NCBI GenBank assembly: GCA_029564935.1 | Contig: JAKQPD010000092.1 | Coordinates: forward strand, 1 to 39,656 | Length of the DNA stretch: 39,656 nucleotides | Reading direction: 5' to 3' | Origin: Bacteroidota bacterium | GTDB taxonomy: Bacteria > Bacteroidota > Bacteroidia > Bacteroidales > VadinHA17 | Shown: positions 15,306 to 25,211 of the stretch, in pieces | Position numbering within the stretch: position 1 is the stretch's first letter | Layout: the number at the start of each line of letters is the position of its first letter | Position numbers and translations under genes: made by a program | The notes under the pieces: model-generated | Databases searched by the model: none | Seen by the model: the letters and a program-made list of their open reading frames with translations, nothing else | What the model was told of the DNA's origin: nothing

Positions 15306-16486
15306 TCCAGAAGAGCCTTATATCTCAGCAGAGCTTCAATGAAGTAATAATCGGCATAGGTAAGCGGGACATCAACTTCGCTATTCCCCGGGAGACTTCC
15401 CACGCTATGCTTCAGAATGAAATTGCCGTTCTCACCGGTTTTAGCCCTGTATGCCGGAGATGCCAGTGACCTGAGCTGTGTTTCGGCAATACCAAGATAC
15501 TTTGAGGATGCAGGTTCTTCAACCATCCCGCTGAGCTCGATAAGTGCAGATGCCATAATTGCACCTGCAGAAGCATCTCTCTTTGCATCAGGAATATCCG
15601 GAGCATTGAAATCCCAGTACGGTATCTTGTCTTCAGGCATATTGGGATGGTTTATAAGGAATTCAGCAACCTTTACAGCATGGTCAAGATATCTTTGCAA
15701 ACCTGTCTCCCTGAACATCACAACATAGCCATAAAGTCCCCAGACCTGACCCCTTGACCATGCAGATTCATCGGCATAGCCCTGAGCTGTCTGCTTCTTC
15801 TCAACATTTCCGGTTAAAGTGTCATATGAAACAACATGCCACGAACTGAAATCAGGCCGGTAATGATTCTTCATTGTTGTATCTGAATGATTTACACATA
15901 TCCTGTAATAAGTGGAATCACCTGATACCTTAAATGCCCACATTAGAAATTCAAGATTCATCATATTATCAATAATTACCGGACATTGCCATCCCCTCCT
16001 GCTGTTCCAGCTCTGAATGCAACCAATATTCGGATGATATCTTGTGATAAGTGACTGTGCTCCTGTCAGAAGAACATCCCTGTAACTTTCATTGCTTGTA
16101 AGCCTCAATCCGTTCCCGAAACTGCAGTATAGCATAAAGCCAAGATCATGTGTACCTGTATTGTCTTTCTCCTTTTCAATCCTTGAAGTCATGGCTTCTG
16201 CAGCCTCCCGGAACTTAACATCCTTTGAGTATTCATAAAGGTACCAGAGACTTCCGGGGAAGAAGCCGCTCGTCCACCAGTTTGATTTTGCAGTCACCAG
16301 GGCACCAGTTGTATCAAGTGTCCTCGGAAGCAGATCGGGCTTCTCTTTCATAACATCATACATAAGAGAATATTGTTTCATCGAGAAAGCAAGTGACTCG
16401 TCAATGATCTTATCAATTGTTTTGGGTTTATTGCAAGATGAAACTACAATAAGAATTACTGAAATAAGAAGAATGTTTTTTTTCAT
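15302..16486 (-). CDS. GH88 unsaturated glucuronyl hydrolase, lipoprotein
   Basis: A 394-residue protein with a lipoprotein signal (MKKNILLISVILIVVSSC, Cys18 in VSSC). The (alpha/alpha)6 GH88 core shows NWWTSGFFPGSLWYLYE, THDLGFM with the first catalytic Asp, IIDNMMNLEFL with the second, and ADESAWSRGQVWGLYGY. Family 88 enzymes hydrate and open unsaturated uronic acids at the non-reducing end of oligosaccharides left by polysaccharide lyases. As a lipoprotein it would act on the periplasmic or outer face. The local SusC/SusD and sugar-acid enzymes fit a uronate-containing glycan. No polysaccharide lyase is visible in the window. It reads away from the cupin gene. Confidence 0.9.
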   Translation of the reverse strand: MKKNILLISVILIVVSSCNKPKTIDKIIDESLAFSMKQYSLMYDVMKEKPDLLPRTLDTTGALVTAKSNWWTSGFFPGSLWYLYEYSKDVKFREAAEAMTSRIEKEKDNTGTHDLGFMLYCSFGNGLRLTSNESYRDVLLTGAQSLITRYHPNIGCIQSWNSRRGWQCPVIIDNMMNLEFLMWAFKVSGDSTYYRICVNHSDTTMKNHYRPDFSSWHVVSYDTLTGNVEKKQTAQGYADESAWSRGQVWGLYGYVVMFRETGLQRYLDHAVKVAEFLINHPNMPEDKIPYWDFNAPDIPDAKRDASAGAIMASALIELSGMVEEPASSKYLGIAETQLRSLASPAYRAKTGENGNFILKHSVGSLPGNSEVDVPLTYADYYFIEALLRYKALLD

Positions 16487-16687
16487 TACGCTGGTTTTTA
16501 TTGTATTTTGGGATTCACTTGATCAGATAATTATAATCAATCATTTTTCTGCCTGAGAACCGCGGGACTTCATCAGGAATTCAACGACAGGTTCCCTAAA
16601 GCGATTTCTTTTATAATTCAAATATATTACATTCGGTTCAAATTTGGCTATCTTTAAACCATATAAAACATAAAAATAATTCCTAAA

Positions 16688-17023
16688 ATGGCAGTAATAA
16701 AAGAAAAAAATACCTTACCTGAAAGGTTGTCACCTGTTTTTGAAAGGCGAATCGCTTATCTGGATAATCTTATGACCGTAGTTTGTGATTTCACAAACGG
16801 ACCTGCCTCTGAGCCTGACAAACCTCATAGTCATCCGCATGAACAGATCACTTACGTAGCCGAAGGAGAGCTTTATTTATTTCTTGGAGATGAAAAACAT
16901 CATCTTACAACCGGCGATATCTTTACGGTTCCGCCGGAAATACCACACTGTATCCAGACAATCAGCCCTCATGTCAGGCTGATTGACTCTTTCAGCCCGG
17001 TCAGAAAGGATTTCCTTCAATAA
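16688..17023 (+). CDS. Small cupin-domain protein
   Basis: A 111-residue single-domain cupin. Motif 1 is visible as HSHPHEQITYVAEGELYLFLG, with His-x-His and Glu metal ligands, and motif 2 as TGDIFTVPPEIPHCIQ with the last His. No signal peptide. Such proteins bind a divalent metal and act as sugar isomerases, KdgF-like uronate ring-openers or small binding proteins. Its neighbour GH88 makes unsaturated uronate, so a KdgF-like ring-opening role is attractive but only inferred. It may be the first gene of the rightward series that runs through SusC/SusD. Confidence 0.85.
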   Translation: MAVIKEKNTLPERLSPVFERRIAYLDNLMTVVCDFTNGPASEPDKPHSHPHEQITYVAEGELYLFLGDEKHHLTTGDIFTVPPEIPHCIQTISPHVRLIDSFSPVRKDFLQ

Positions 17024-17027
17024 TCCG

Positions 17028-17048
17028 GAGCCCTTCAGGCTCAATTTT
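17028..17048 (+). terminator. Weak hairpin after the cupin gene
   Basis: GAGCC-CTTCA-GGCTC (17028-17042) is followed by AATTTT, five bases after the cupin stop. The stem is short and the T run only four, so termination would be partial. The rest of the 246-base gap is AT-rich with a second small inverted repeat TTTTCAG/CTGAAAA (17094-17113). Confidence 0.4.
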
Positions 17049-17269
17049 CAGTTCAGGAACTATATGTTAAAATTTATTAAATGTGGCTGACCATTTTCAG
17101 AAGAAACTGAAAACTTAATGATTTATCCTATATTTTAGTCAGCATATAATAATACAGTTAATTTTAATCCTACATTGACAGATTCTGAAGAAATCGAAAA
17201 ATCAGACCAGGCAGCCAATCTGTAAAAGTAGATTTTATTACTAACTATAATACCATAATAGTCAGGAAA

Positions 17270-20002
17270 ATGAATACCCGAATTAAGTTTGATCCCGGCA
17301 AGTTAAAAGGTAAACCGGCAGAATTCAGAGATAAGCTTAAAAACCTAAAACTAAATCCAAAGATCGTTTTAATAGTTACCGGCATAGTATCCTCGATATG
17401 GTTTCTTGTAAGAGTAATACCAAAACCGTCCAGAGCAGCATATCCCTGCATGAAAGTTGCCGCTCCGTTAATGTCAGGTTTCGTTCTTTACCTCTTATCA
17501 GTATTCGGGATTACAATTGCAGCCCGTAAGACCGGATACAGGATTATTAATTCAAGATATATTGCCACCTTCCTGCTTGTTACGGGGGTTGTTGTACTGA
17601 TGGCGGTAACACCATCACAAAACACCGGCGCAATACAGAAGAAAGAACCTGTAAAAACCGGTCCCGATGACGGACCTAATAAACCCATGGGAAAAGAGAC
17701 AGGTATTTATCCCGGAAGGGTTGTCTGGATATGGGACCCGAAAGCCACAAATGAGAGTTGTACAAACAGCTTTGAATTATGCCGTCCTGAAAATACAAAC
17801 CAGGGCGTTGTGAACAGGATGGTAGTGGACGGTATAAAGAAGCTTGGCGGGAAATCAAATCTGTATGAGGCCTGGAATGATATTTTCAGGTCATTTAATA
17901 AAAAGAAGCACAATTCAGATAAGGGTTATACACAGGGAGAAAAGATATTCATCAAGATAAATCAGGGTACTGCAAATGCCAGGCTGAGGCCCAATGATAT
18001 TGAAAACGGATTTTATATTCCCTCAAGAATGACTGAAAGTGAACAGGCAAAAAAAGGCCTGGCAGGTACCTGCGAGACTTATCCCAATGTTACACTTGAG
18101 ATCCTCCGTGAACTAATAAATGTCATGGGAATAGAACAGAAGAATATTGCAATAGGAGATCCTATAAGTCATATTTTCGGACATAATTATGAAGCCTGGG
18201 CTACCGAGTTCCCCGATGTTGTTTATGTTGACAGGGCATCGGAGAAACATGGAAGGACTCTGATCAGGCCAACAAAAACAGATCTGATATTCTATTCGGA
18301 TAAATCACAGTCTGATAAATTGTATGATATTATTGAGTCTGCCGATTACCTTATTAATATAGCTAATCTGAAACCTCACGGCCGGGCAGGCATTTCCCTG
18401 ACTGCAAAGAACCATTTTGGTTCTCAGGCAAGACCTTCGGCAGCACATCTTCATCATTCTCTTATAGCGCCGGTTTCACTGGGCAATACTTCAAACAGCG
18501 GTTATGGGAAGTACAGGGTGCTGGTAGATTTAATGGGAAGCCGTTATCTCGGTGGTAATACTCTGCTTTTTGTTGTTGACGGATTATACGGAGGAGGCTC
18601 AAACGAAACAAAGGTACCGGTTAAGTATTTCATGCCACCCTTTAACAACGACTGGTCGAATTCAATTTTCATGTCACAGGACCAGGTTGCCCTTGAATCC
18701 GTATGTTATGATTTTCTGAGGTCTGAATGGAACGGGATGTACAAGCACAATGATGCTAACAATGATTATGAATCCATACCCGGTGTTAACGGAGTGGATG
18801 ATTACCTTCATCAGGCTGCGGATCCTTCAGCATGGCCCAAAAATATAAGTTATGATCCCGACAAATCCGGGAAACCTCTTGGAAGCCTGGGGATACATGA
18901 ACACTGGAATGATCCGGTTAGAAAACAGTACTCCCGCAATCTCGGATTATCCTACGGCATAGAGCTGATTGCTGTTCCCGACACACTTGTCAGATCTTTA
19001 AAACAGGCTGCATCTGCCGTATCAGCCGGGAAAGGGAGTGTGAACACCAGGACTTTTGATTCGGGATTCACTGCAAAGAATTTCCATTCTGTTGTGGTTG
19101 ATGATGAAGATGTGAAATGGTTCCTTACGGATGCGGGAATTGCCAGTTTTAATGGCAATAAGTGGCAGCTTCACAACAGGAACAGGAAAGTCCCTGCCAA
19201 AGGTCTGGAAGATATGGCTTTCGATATTTCTTCTTATGGAAAGGAACTCTGGCTGGCTTCACCATTTGGAGCTACCGTGGTTACCCTTCCGGTCGACGCC
19301 AGATCGGGAGCAACAACATATTACAAGGGAAACTCAAAAATATTGAGTGATACAGTGGTTGCTGTTGCAGTAGGGAAAGGAGCTCTCAGATGGTTCGGTA
19401 CAAACAAGGGCGTTTCGGCATTCCTTGACAATAAATGGCTTACTTACTCATATCAGAGACAATATCCCGAATCTCTGTTCCAGGACTTTCCAATAACGGC
19501 GATGGCAACCACACCGGGCGGAGATTCACTTTATGTCGCCACAAAAGGAGCAGGAGTTGCCAGGGTATTCAGGGATAAGGTCGATGCTATTTCAGGTGCA
19601 TCGGAATATGCAATATGGGGTCCGATAGAGATGCCTTCAGATAATGTATACAGCATCTGTATCACTCCCGACGGAACTCAATGGTTCGGTACCGACATGG
19701 GTATTGCCCGCCATACAGGCAGCCAGACTTTGGAAAACTGGACAATCTTCACAACCGAAAACGGGCTTGTTGACAATTTTGTCCAGTGTATCGCAAATGA
19801 CAATGAGGGTTCATTATGGTTCGGGACAAAAGGCGGGATCTCAGTGCTTAAAGGAGAGGAATGGAAATCCTTTACAACAGAGAACGGACTGATAAGTAAT
19901 AATATCCAGTGCATTACAGTCGATAAGGAAGGAGTGATCTGGTGCGGTACCGATAACGGGGTAGTATCCTTTAAAAACGGAAGTATAACGAATTACAAAT
20001 GA
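17270..20002 (+). CDS. Membrane-anchored DUF362 protein with C-terminal two-component-type beta-propeller
   Basis: A 910-residue protein of unknown function. Three hydrophobic segments lie near the N terminus (about 32-50, 61-84, 97-114). A DUF362 domain follows (about 145-560), with KIFIKINQGTAN, IAIGDP, ADYLINIANLKPH and LTAKNHFGSQ, the last resembling the conserved core. Residues about 600-910 are repeats of a Reg_prop type propeller (WFGTxxGI, NGLISNNIQCITVDKEGVIWCGTDNGV), as in the sensor region of hybrid two-component systems, but no histidine kinase or DNA-binding domain follows. The DUF362 part would sit outside the cytoplasm if the third segment is the last membrane span. It lies between the cupin and SusC genes on the same strand. 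DUF362 occurs in some iron-sulfur proteins, but I see no cysteine cluster here. Confidence 0.85.
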   Translation: MNTRIKFDPGKLKGKPAEFRDKLKNLKLNPKIVLIVTGIVSSIWFLVRVIPKPSRAAYPCMKVAAPLMSGFVLYLLSVFGITIAARKTGYRIINSRYIATFLLVTGVVVLMAVTPSQNTGAIQKKEPVKTGPDDGPNKPMGKETGIYPGRVVWIWDPKATNESCTNSFELCRPENTNQGVVNRMVVDGIKKLGGKSNLYEAWNDIFRSFNKKKHNSDKGYTQGEKIFIKINQGTANARLRPNDIENGFYIPSRMTESEQAKKGLAGTCETYPNVTLEILRELINVMGIEQKNIAIGDPISHIFGHNYEAWATEFPDVVYVDRASEKHGRTLIRPTKTDLIFYSDKSQSDKLYDIIESADYLINIANLKPHGRAGISLTAKNHFGSQARPSAAHLHHSLIAPVSLGNTSNSGYGKYRVLVDLMGSRYLGGNTLLFVVDGLYGGGSNETKVPVKYFMPPFNNDWSNSIFMSQDQVALESVCYDFLRSEWNGMYKHNDANNDYESIPGVNGVDDYLHQAADPSAWPKNISYDPDKSGKPLGSLGIHEHWNDPVRKQYSRNLGLSYGIELIAVPDTLVRSLKQAASAVSAGKGSVNTRTFDSGFTAKNFHSVVVDDEDVKWFLTDAGIASFNGNKWQLHNRNRKVPAKGLEDMAFDISSYGKELWLASPFGATVVTLPVDARSGATTYYKGNSKILSDTVVAVAVGKGALRWFGTNKGVSAFLDNKWLTYSYQRQYPESLFQDFPITAMATTPGGDSLYVATKGAGVARVFRDKVDAISGASEYAIWGPIEMPSDNVYSICITPDGTQWFGTDMGIARHTGSQTLENWTIFTTENGLVDNFVQCIANDNEGSLWFGTKGGISVLKGEEWKSFTTENGLISNNIQCITVDKEGVIWCGTDNGVVSFKNGSITNYK

Positions 20003-20119
20003 ATACCTTTAAATTATCCTGGAATTCTATGGCTTATTAAGAAAACTTATCTTAAATTGTGTAAATAATTTCAACCCTTCATAATTATGTTCAATTAACT
20101 AACTAAATTCTAAACCCTT

Positions 20120-23100
20120 ATGAGAAAAATCGCAATCATGTCTGTACTCCTGTTACTTATGGGTGTACAGGTTGTTTTTGCACAGAGATCTGTGACAGGG
20201 ACCGTTATCAGCTCAGCTGATAACCTTCCTCTGCCGGGTGTATCTGTTGTTGTAAGAGGTACGACAACAGGGACTACCACGGGAGTTGACGGTAAATATG
20301 CCATTCAGGTCCCGAATAATCAGGCTGTGCTGATCTTTTCCTTTGTAGGTTTTGCCACACAGGAAATTACTGTCGGAGATCAGAGTACTCTTAATGTAAC
20401 TCTTACCGAAAGTATTACACAGATGGAAGAAGTTGTTGTTACCGCTCTCGGTATTAAACGACAGACTAAGGCATTAAGTTATTCTGCCGCTGAGGTCCGT
20501 GGTGATGATGTGCAGAAAGTCCCGGAAATAAACCTGATGAATACTCTTCAGGGGAAGATAGCCGGTGTTGATATAAACATTGCGGGTACCGGAGCAGCAG
20601 GATCATCAAGGGTTACCATCAGGGGTAACACATCCATAAGCCGCGACAACAATCCTCTTTATGTAGTTGACGGCGTTCCCATCACAAGAGCATCTTCAAG
20701 TTATGGAGGAAGGGACCTCGGTGATGCACTTACCACCATTAATCCGAATGATATCGAGACAATGAGCATACTCAAGGGCGCTGCAGCAACCGCACTTTAT
20801 GGTTCAAGGGCATCAAACGGTGTAATTCTTATTACAACAAAGAGCGGGACAGGCCAGAGAGGACTTGGGATCAGCTATAACGGATCATTCGGTTTTGAGA
20901 ATCTGGTCGATCCTTACCGGAACCGCCAGACATTATATGGTAACTCAGGGATGAACGGCGACAACAGCGATACCTATCCTTCAACATGGAACCAGGAGGT
21001 ACATCGCCAGTGGGGACCAAAATATGACGGAAGAGACCTGGGTATAAATTTTAACGATAATCCGGACATACCCATGACCTTCGGTTTTCGCGAAAACCAC
21101 TGGAAAGAATTCATGCGTACTGGTTCAACCATTACAAATGATATATCCTTTACAGGTGGAGGCCAGAATCAGAGATTCCGGGCATCAATTTCGGATATGA
21201 GATATGTTTCACCTGTACCGAATTCGACAATGAACCGTCAGACGGCAAGTATTTCGATAAACAGCAAATTCGGTAAGAAAATCACTCTTGAAGCAAGGGC
21301 AAACTATTCAACCTCAAAAAGCAAGAACAGGCCATACCCGTCAAGGTATATCCAGATGCTTTCACTGATACCCAATTCATGGGATATAACATGGCTTAAA
21401 GGTGATACTGATAAATGGGGCGCAAAACCTGACGGCTGGATGCTTCCTTTCAGTACAAATGACTATTATCAGAACCCTTACTGGTCAGCCTATCAGGATT
21501 CCCAGAACGACGAAAGGGACCGTATAACGGCCAATGCCAATTTGCGTTATGATATAACCGACTGGTTGTTCCTGAATGGAAGGATCGGTACCGAGAAGGG
21601 AGTTCTTAAAGTGACCAATATTGATGCTTACGGATTCCTTCGCGGAAATGTGGCCGGTACAGGAGCAGTTACTGAATATACGACCAACGAGAACCAGCTG
21701 AACGCTGAATATTCTCTGAACGTAAATAAAGCATTTGGCAGTTTTAATATTATTGCCATGTTTGGAGGAAGTTCAACAAGAAGCGCTTATAACCGTGACG
21801 GAATAAGAGGAGATCAGCTGCTGATCCCGTTCTACCATGTAATCACAAATGCCGGGCAGCTTTATACAGATGTTTCGAACAGCAAATCCGGGATCAATTC
21901 ATTATATGGAAGCGCCGAAGCTTCATATAAAGATCTTGTATATCTGACCGTTACAGGCAGAAATGACTGGTTCTCCACCCTGGCACCCGAAAATAACAGC
22001 ATCTTTTATCCAAGTGTCGGGATAAGTTATCTGCTCCATAATCAGATCAGCTTACCGGAATGGTGGTCTTTCGCCAAACTAAGAGCCTCCTATGCAGAGG
22101 TTGGAGGTGGTTCAAGTGCTTATGCAACAAAGATAGGTTATAATTTCGATGCCACCGGATATATGAACACCCCCCTGGTTAGTCTGCCTAACGGAATTGC
22201 CAATCCCAATCTGCTTCCATATGAAACCAGTGAATGGGAAGTGGGGGCCGATTTCCGTTTCTTCCAGAACAGGATCGGTATCGATTATGCATATTATAGT
22301 AAGAAAACCACCAATGATATTGTAGGTGTTACGCTTCCGCAATCTTCAGGCTATACAAGCGCAACAGTCAACCTTGGAGCCATCGCTAATAAAGGACATG
22401 AACTGATGTTAACCCTTATACCGGTAACCGGAAAGGTCAATCTGGAATTTAATCTGGCTTACTCCTATAACATGGGCGAGATCCTCGATCTTGGAGGTGT
22501 TTCTGAAGTAAGCGCAGGTAGTGTTGGCATCGGGGGAGGTATTGATGTCAAGCAGATAGTGGGTGAACGGCCTTATGCTATGTTTGGCTATACGCAGAAG
22601 AAAATTGACGGCAAACCCGTATGGGAAAGATGGACATTCAATTATGCCGGACAGGCACACCAGTCATGGCGCCCGGCACGTGATCCGCAGAAAACGCTTC
22701 TCGGTTACGGAACCCATCCGAATTCGGCCAGCCTGACTACCACTCTGAAATGGAAAGGATTATCCGTCTCTGCTGTTATTGACGGTAAGTGGGGCGCTAC
22801 TGTGGCATTCGAGGCAGAACAGGAAATGGTTGAAAGAGGAATGGCAACATCAACACTCCCGGGCAGAGATGGTTCTCTCTTCCTCGAAGGAGTATATAAT
22901 TCCGGCACTTCTTCCGAACCGGTATGGTCTGATGTTTCAACAGCACCCGGATATACAATTAACGCCAACCCGGCAAACAACCTGCCAAATCCGGTTACGG
23001 TTGCAGGAAACGAGATACCCTATCACGTAAAACACTTTGAGAACTATTACAGGGAGGGATTTACTAAGCGTGTTTGTCAAATGGTTGTATTCGATGCCGA

Positions 23101-23326
23101 TTATGCAAAATTCCGCCAGGTTACAATAGGTTACAACATACCCAAGAACATTTATAAGAACTTACCTGTTCAGAACCTGAACGTATCAGTTGTCGGAAGA
23201 AACCTGTTCGACATTATTAACCATCTGCCTAACGGTGACCCTGCTACAGGAGGAGCAACAGGTATAAATAACCGTGCACTGCCTTCAACCAGGTCATTTA
23301 CGCTAAACATCAATGCTAATTTCTAA
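20120..23326 (+). CDS. SusC-like TonB-dependent outer-membrane transporter
   Basis: A 1068-residue porin. The signal peptide (1-21, ending VVFA) is followed by a carboxypeptidase-regulatory-like domain (about 24-105, VTGTVISSADNLPLPGVSVV), the TonB-box region EEVVVTALG, a plug domain (IRGNTSISRDNNPLYVVDGVPI, TALYGSRASNGVILITTKSG) and a long barrel ending in Phe (NINANF), the usual Bam signal. The length is typical. With the SusD 11 bases downstream it imports an oligosaccharide using the proton-motive force. The neighbouring GH88, epimerase and dehydratase point to a uronate- or sugar-acid-containing ligand (inference). Confidence 0.96.
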   Translation: MRKIAIMSVLLLLMGVQVVFAQRSVTGTVISSADNLPLPGVSVVVRGTTTGTTTGVDGKYAIQVPNNQAVLIFSFVGFATQEITVGDQSTLNVTLTESITQMEEVVVTALGIKRQTKALSYSAAEVRGDDVQKVPEINLMNTLQGKIAGVDINIAGTGAAGSSRVTIRGNTSISRDNNPLYVVDGVPITRASSSYGGRDLGDALTTINPNDIETMSILKGAAATALYGSRASNGVILITTKSGTGQRGLGISYNGSFGFENLVDPYRNRQTLYGNSGMNGDNSDTYPSTWNQEVHRQWGPKYDGRDLGINFNDNPDIPMTFGFRENHWKEFMRTGSTITNDISFTGGGQNQRFRASISDMRYVSPVPNSTMNRQTASISINSKFGKKITLEARANYSTSKSKNRPYPSRYIQMLSLIPNSWDITWLKGDTDKWGAKPDGWMLPFSTNDYYQNPYWSAYQDSQNDERDRITANANLRYDITDWLFLNGRIGTEKGVLKVTNIDAYGFLRGNVAGTGAVTEYTTNENQLNAEYSLNVNKAFGSFNIIAMFGGSSTRSAYNRDGIRGDQLLIPFYHVITNAGQLYTDVSNSKSGINSLYGSAEASYKDLVYLTVTGRNDWFSTLAPENNSIFYPSVGISYLLHNQISLPEWWSFAKLRASYAEVGGGSSAYATKIGYNFDATGYMNTPLVSLPNGIANPNLLPYETSEWEVGADFRFFQNRIGIDYAYYSKKTTNDIVGVTLPQSSGYTSATVNLGAIANKGHELMLTLIPVTGKVNLEFNLAYSYNMGEILDLGGVSEVSAGSVGIGGGIDVKQIVGERPYAMFGYTQKKIDGKPVWERWTFNYAGQAHQSWRPARDPQKTLLGYGTHPNSASLTTTLKWKGLSVSAVIDGKWGATVAFEAEQEMVERGMATSTLPGRDGSLFLEGVYNSGTSSEPVWSDVSTAPGYTINANPANNLPNPVTVAGNEIPYHVKHFENYYREGFTKRVCQMVVFDADYAKFRQVTIGYNIPKNIYKNLPVQNLNVSVVGRNLFDIINHLPNGDPATGGATGINNRALPSTRSFTLNINANF

Positions 23327-23337
23327 AATGATATCCA

Positions 23338-24969
23338 ATGAAAAGTAACATATTCTATAGATTTTTACTCGCCGTATTAATCCTGATCGGCGGATATGCA
23401 TGCGATACAGACAATCTCATTGACCTGGATGATCCCAAATATATGCTTACTCCTGACAATGCAGATATGTCAATGTTATTCACCAACATCCTTATCAGCC
23501 ATGGTCGTGGATCCACAGGCGGTAACCCTGCCAGACTGGAGGGAGGTTATTGTAAATATTATGCTACATATTCAAACCTCATGCTCTTCGGTGGTCTCTA
23601 TCAGTTCGATCAGGGATTGAATGACAACCCCTGGGGAGTTTATACCGGAGCACTTAAAATGTCAATTGCTCTTGAAGATTTTCTTGTAAAAAAGGATGAT
23701 CCCAACCAGGTTAACAACCTTGCCATGACCAGGATCATGAAAGTTGCTGTTATTCAAAGACTCACAGATTTCTACGGCGATGTTCCGATAACTGAAGCAG
23801 GGCAGGCATATATAAGCAACAATATGAAACCGGGCTATGACAGGCAGGCCGACATTTATAAATATATGCTCCAGACCCTTGATCAGGCTTTAACATCTTT
23901 CTCAACGGATGCAACTGTTGTTTCTCTGACATGGAAGGGTAATGCAGATCCAAAAAAGGCCCGTGACATTGTTTATAACGGAAACATAGACAAGTGGAAG
24001 AAATACGGGTATTCACTCATGCTGAGAATAGCTATGAGGGCTTCGGATGCTGATGCCGCTATGGCAAAAACTTATGCTGAAAAAGCCATTGCAGGTGGCG
24101 TGATCACTAATAATGCTGATAACTGGACCCTTCAGACAAAAGACGGGATGAACAGTGAAAAGAGCCCTTATAGTTCATTCTTTGAAGGCTCACCTTCCGG
24201 CGATCCGGAACGTTATATGAAGCTGGGCGAATATTTTGTTGATTTCCTTAAAGCTAAAGCCGATCCCCGCAGGAAAGTCATTTTCGGAGGGCGTCTGAAC
24301 AATACAATAACTGCCGTTACTGCATCAAACATGCAGACTTACTGGAGAGATGAATCCAAATGGGATTGGGATCTGAGCCAGGCAAAAGGTATGGTGCATG
24401 GTACAAATGCAAATCCCTCCCCCACTCTTGCTGCATATCACTGGACATACACAAGTCCCAATCCTTTCCTGTTCACAATGGATCAGCCGCTTTCTATTCT
24501 CACAGCTTCAGAAATGAATTACCTGATAGCAGAAGCAGCACTCAACAGCTGGACGACAGGAACGACAGCAACAGCCGCCTATGAAGCCGCAATAACAGCA
24601 AGCATGAACTTTATGAGCTCCTTCTCGGGATTACTTCCCACACAGAAAATTGAAAGCTCTGAGATCACAGATTATATTGCTGCCAATCCTCTGGGTACGG
24701 GAGATGCTGCAAAGCAAAGACTGGCTGAAGAAATGTGGGTTTCAATGTATATGAATCCTACTGAAGCATGGTCAAATGTCCGTAGAATGAATCTGAACCT
24801 TCCTTCAAACTCAGCAACCGCCCAGATGCCTACCAGATATGCTTACCCTGAAAACGAGAGGTCTAACAATCTCGATAAACTCAATGCAGCTATTACTGCA
24901 CAGGGTTGGTCAACCTCTATGACCAGGGAAGAAGAGATCTCAAAGAAGCTATGGTGGGATAAGAATTAA
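23338..24969 (+). CDS. SusD/RagB-like nutrient-binding lipoprotein
   Basis: A 543-residue surface lipoprotein of the SusD-like_2 type. A hydrophobic N terminus ends in GGYACD, so Cys22 is the likely lipidated residue although the lipobox is imperfect. The TPR-like segment MTRIMKVAVIQRLTDFYGDVP (split here by a few variants) and the C-terminal RMNLNLP region followed by EEISKKLWWDKN are characteristic. It lies 11 bases after SusC and forms the lid of the import complex. Ligand specificity cannot be read. Confidence 0.94.
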   Translation: MKSNIFYRFLLAVLILIGGYACDTDNLIDLDDPKYMLTPDNADMSMLFTNILISHGRGSTGGNPARLEGGYCKYYATYSNLMLFGGLYQFDQGLNDNPWGVYTGALKMSIALEDFLVKKDDPNQVNNLAMTRIMKVAVIQRLTDFYGDVPITEAGQAYISNNMKPGYDRQADIYKYMLQTLDQALTSFSTDATVVSLTWKGNADPKKARDIVYNGNIDKWKKYGYSLMLRIAMRASDADAAMAKTYAEKAIAGGVITNNADNWTLQTKDGMNSEKSPYSSFFEGSPSGDPERYMKLGEYFVDFLKAKADPRRKVIFGGRLNNTITAVTASNMQTYWRDESKWDWDLSQAKGMVHGTNANPSPTLAAYHWTYTSPNPFLFTMDQPLSILTASEMNYLIAEAALNSWTTGTTATAAYEAAITASMNFMSSFSGLLPTQKIESSEITDYIAANPLGTGDAAKQRLAEEMWVSMYMNPTEAWSNVRRMNLNLPSNSATAQMPTRYAYPENERSNNLDKLNAAITAQGWSTSMTREEEISKKLWWDKN

Positions 24970-25153
24970 TCCGGCTTCCGGCTTCCGGGCATTGCCAGCC
25001 GGATCCGCCAACTGGCGGAGAAGGCTGGTTCCGGGTTCAAAGTTCCGGATTCAATGTTTCGGGTTTCAGGTTCCGGGTTCAAAGTTCCAAGTCCCAGGTT
25101 CAAAGTTTCTAAAAATACGGAACCTGAAACCTGAAACCCGGAACCTGAACTTA
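24970..25153. repeat. Hairpin and repeat block between SusD and the RraA-like gene
   Basis: The 242-base gap opens with a strong hairpin (24995-25028): CCAGCC, TCCGCCA-AC-TGGCGGA, GGCTGG with a 3x3 internal loop. It continues with word repeats such as GGTTCCGGGTTCAAAGTTCC. The block TTCAGGTTCCGGGTTC (about 25065-25080) is mirrored by GAAACCCGGAACCTGAA (about 25134-25150). No T run follows, so it probably protects or attenuates the SusC/SusD message instead of ending it. Confidence 0.7.
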
Positions 25154-25211
25154 TAAGTTTGGTAACAAAGTATAAATTCGTAAAAATTAAACCGGATAAC
25201 AGCAACGTAAT

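Noticed and set aside
16487..16687. Promoter for the divergent GH88 and cupin genes
   Set aside because: CAAATATA (16619-16626) fits a leftward -7 box, but the only CAAA partner is 12 bases away instead of about 20. No convincing promoter is visible, although one must exist here.
17094..17113. TTTTCAG/CTGAAAA inverted repeat as a second terminator
   Set aside because: The stem is AT-rich with no following T run, so I left it as a note only.
24966..25205. Minus-strand open frame of 79 codons after SusD
   Set aside because: Its sequence (repeated NPEPxT words) is just translation of the intergenic repeat.
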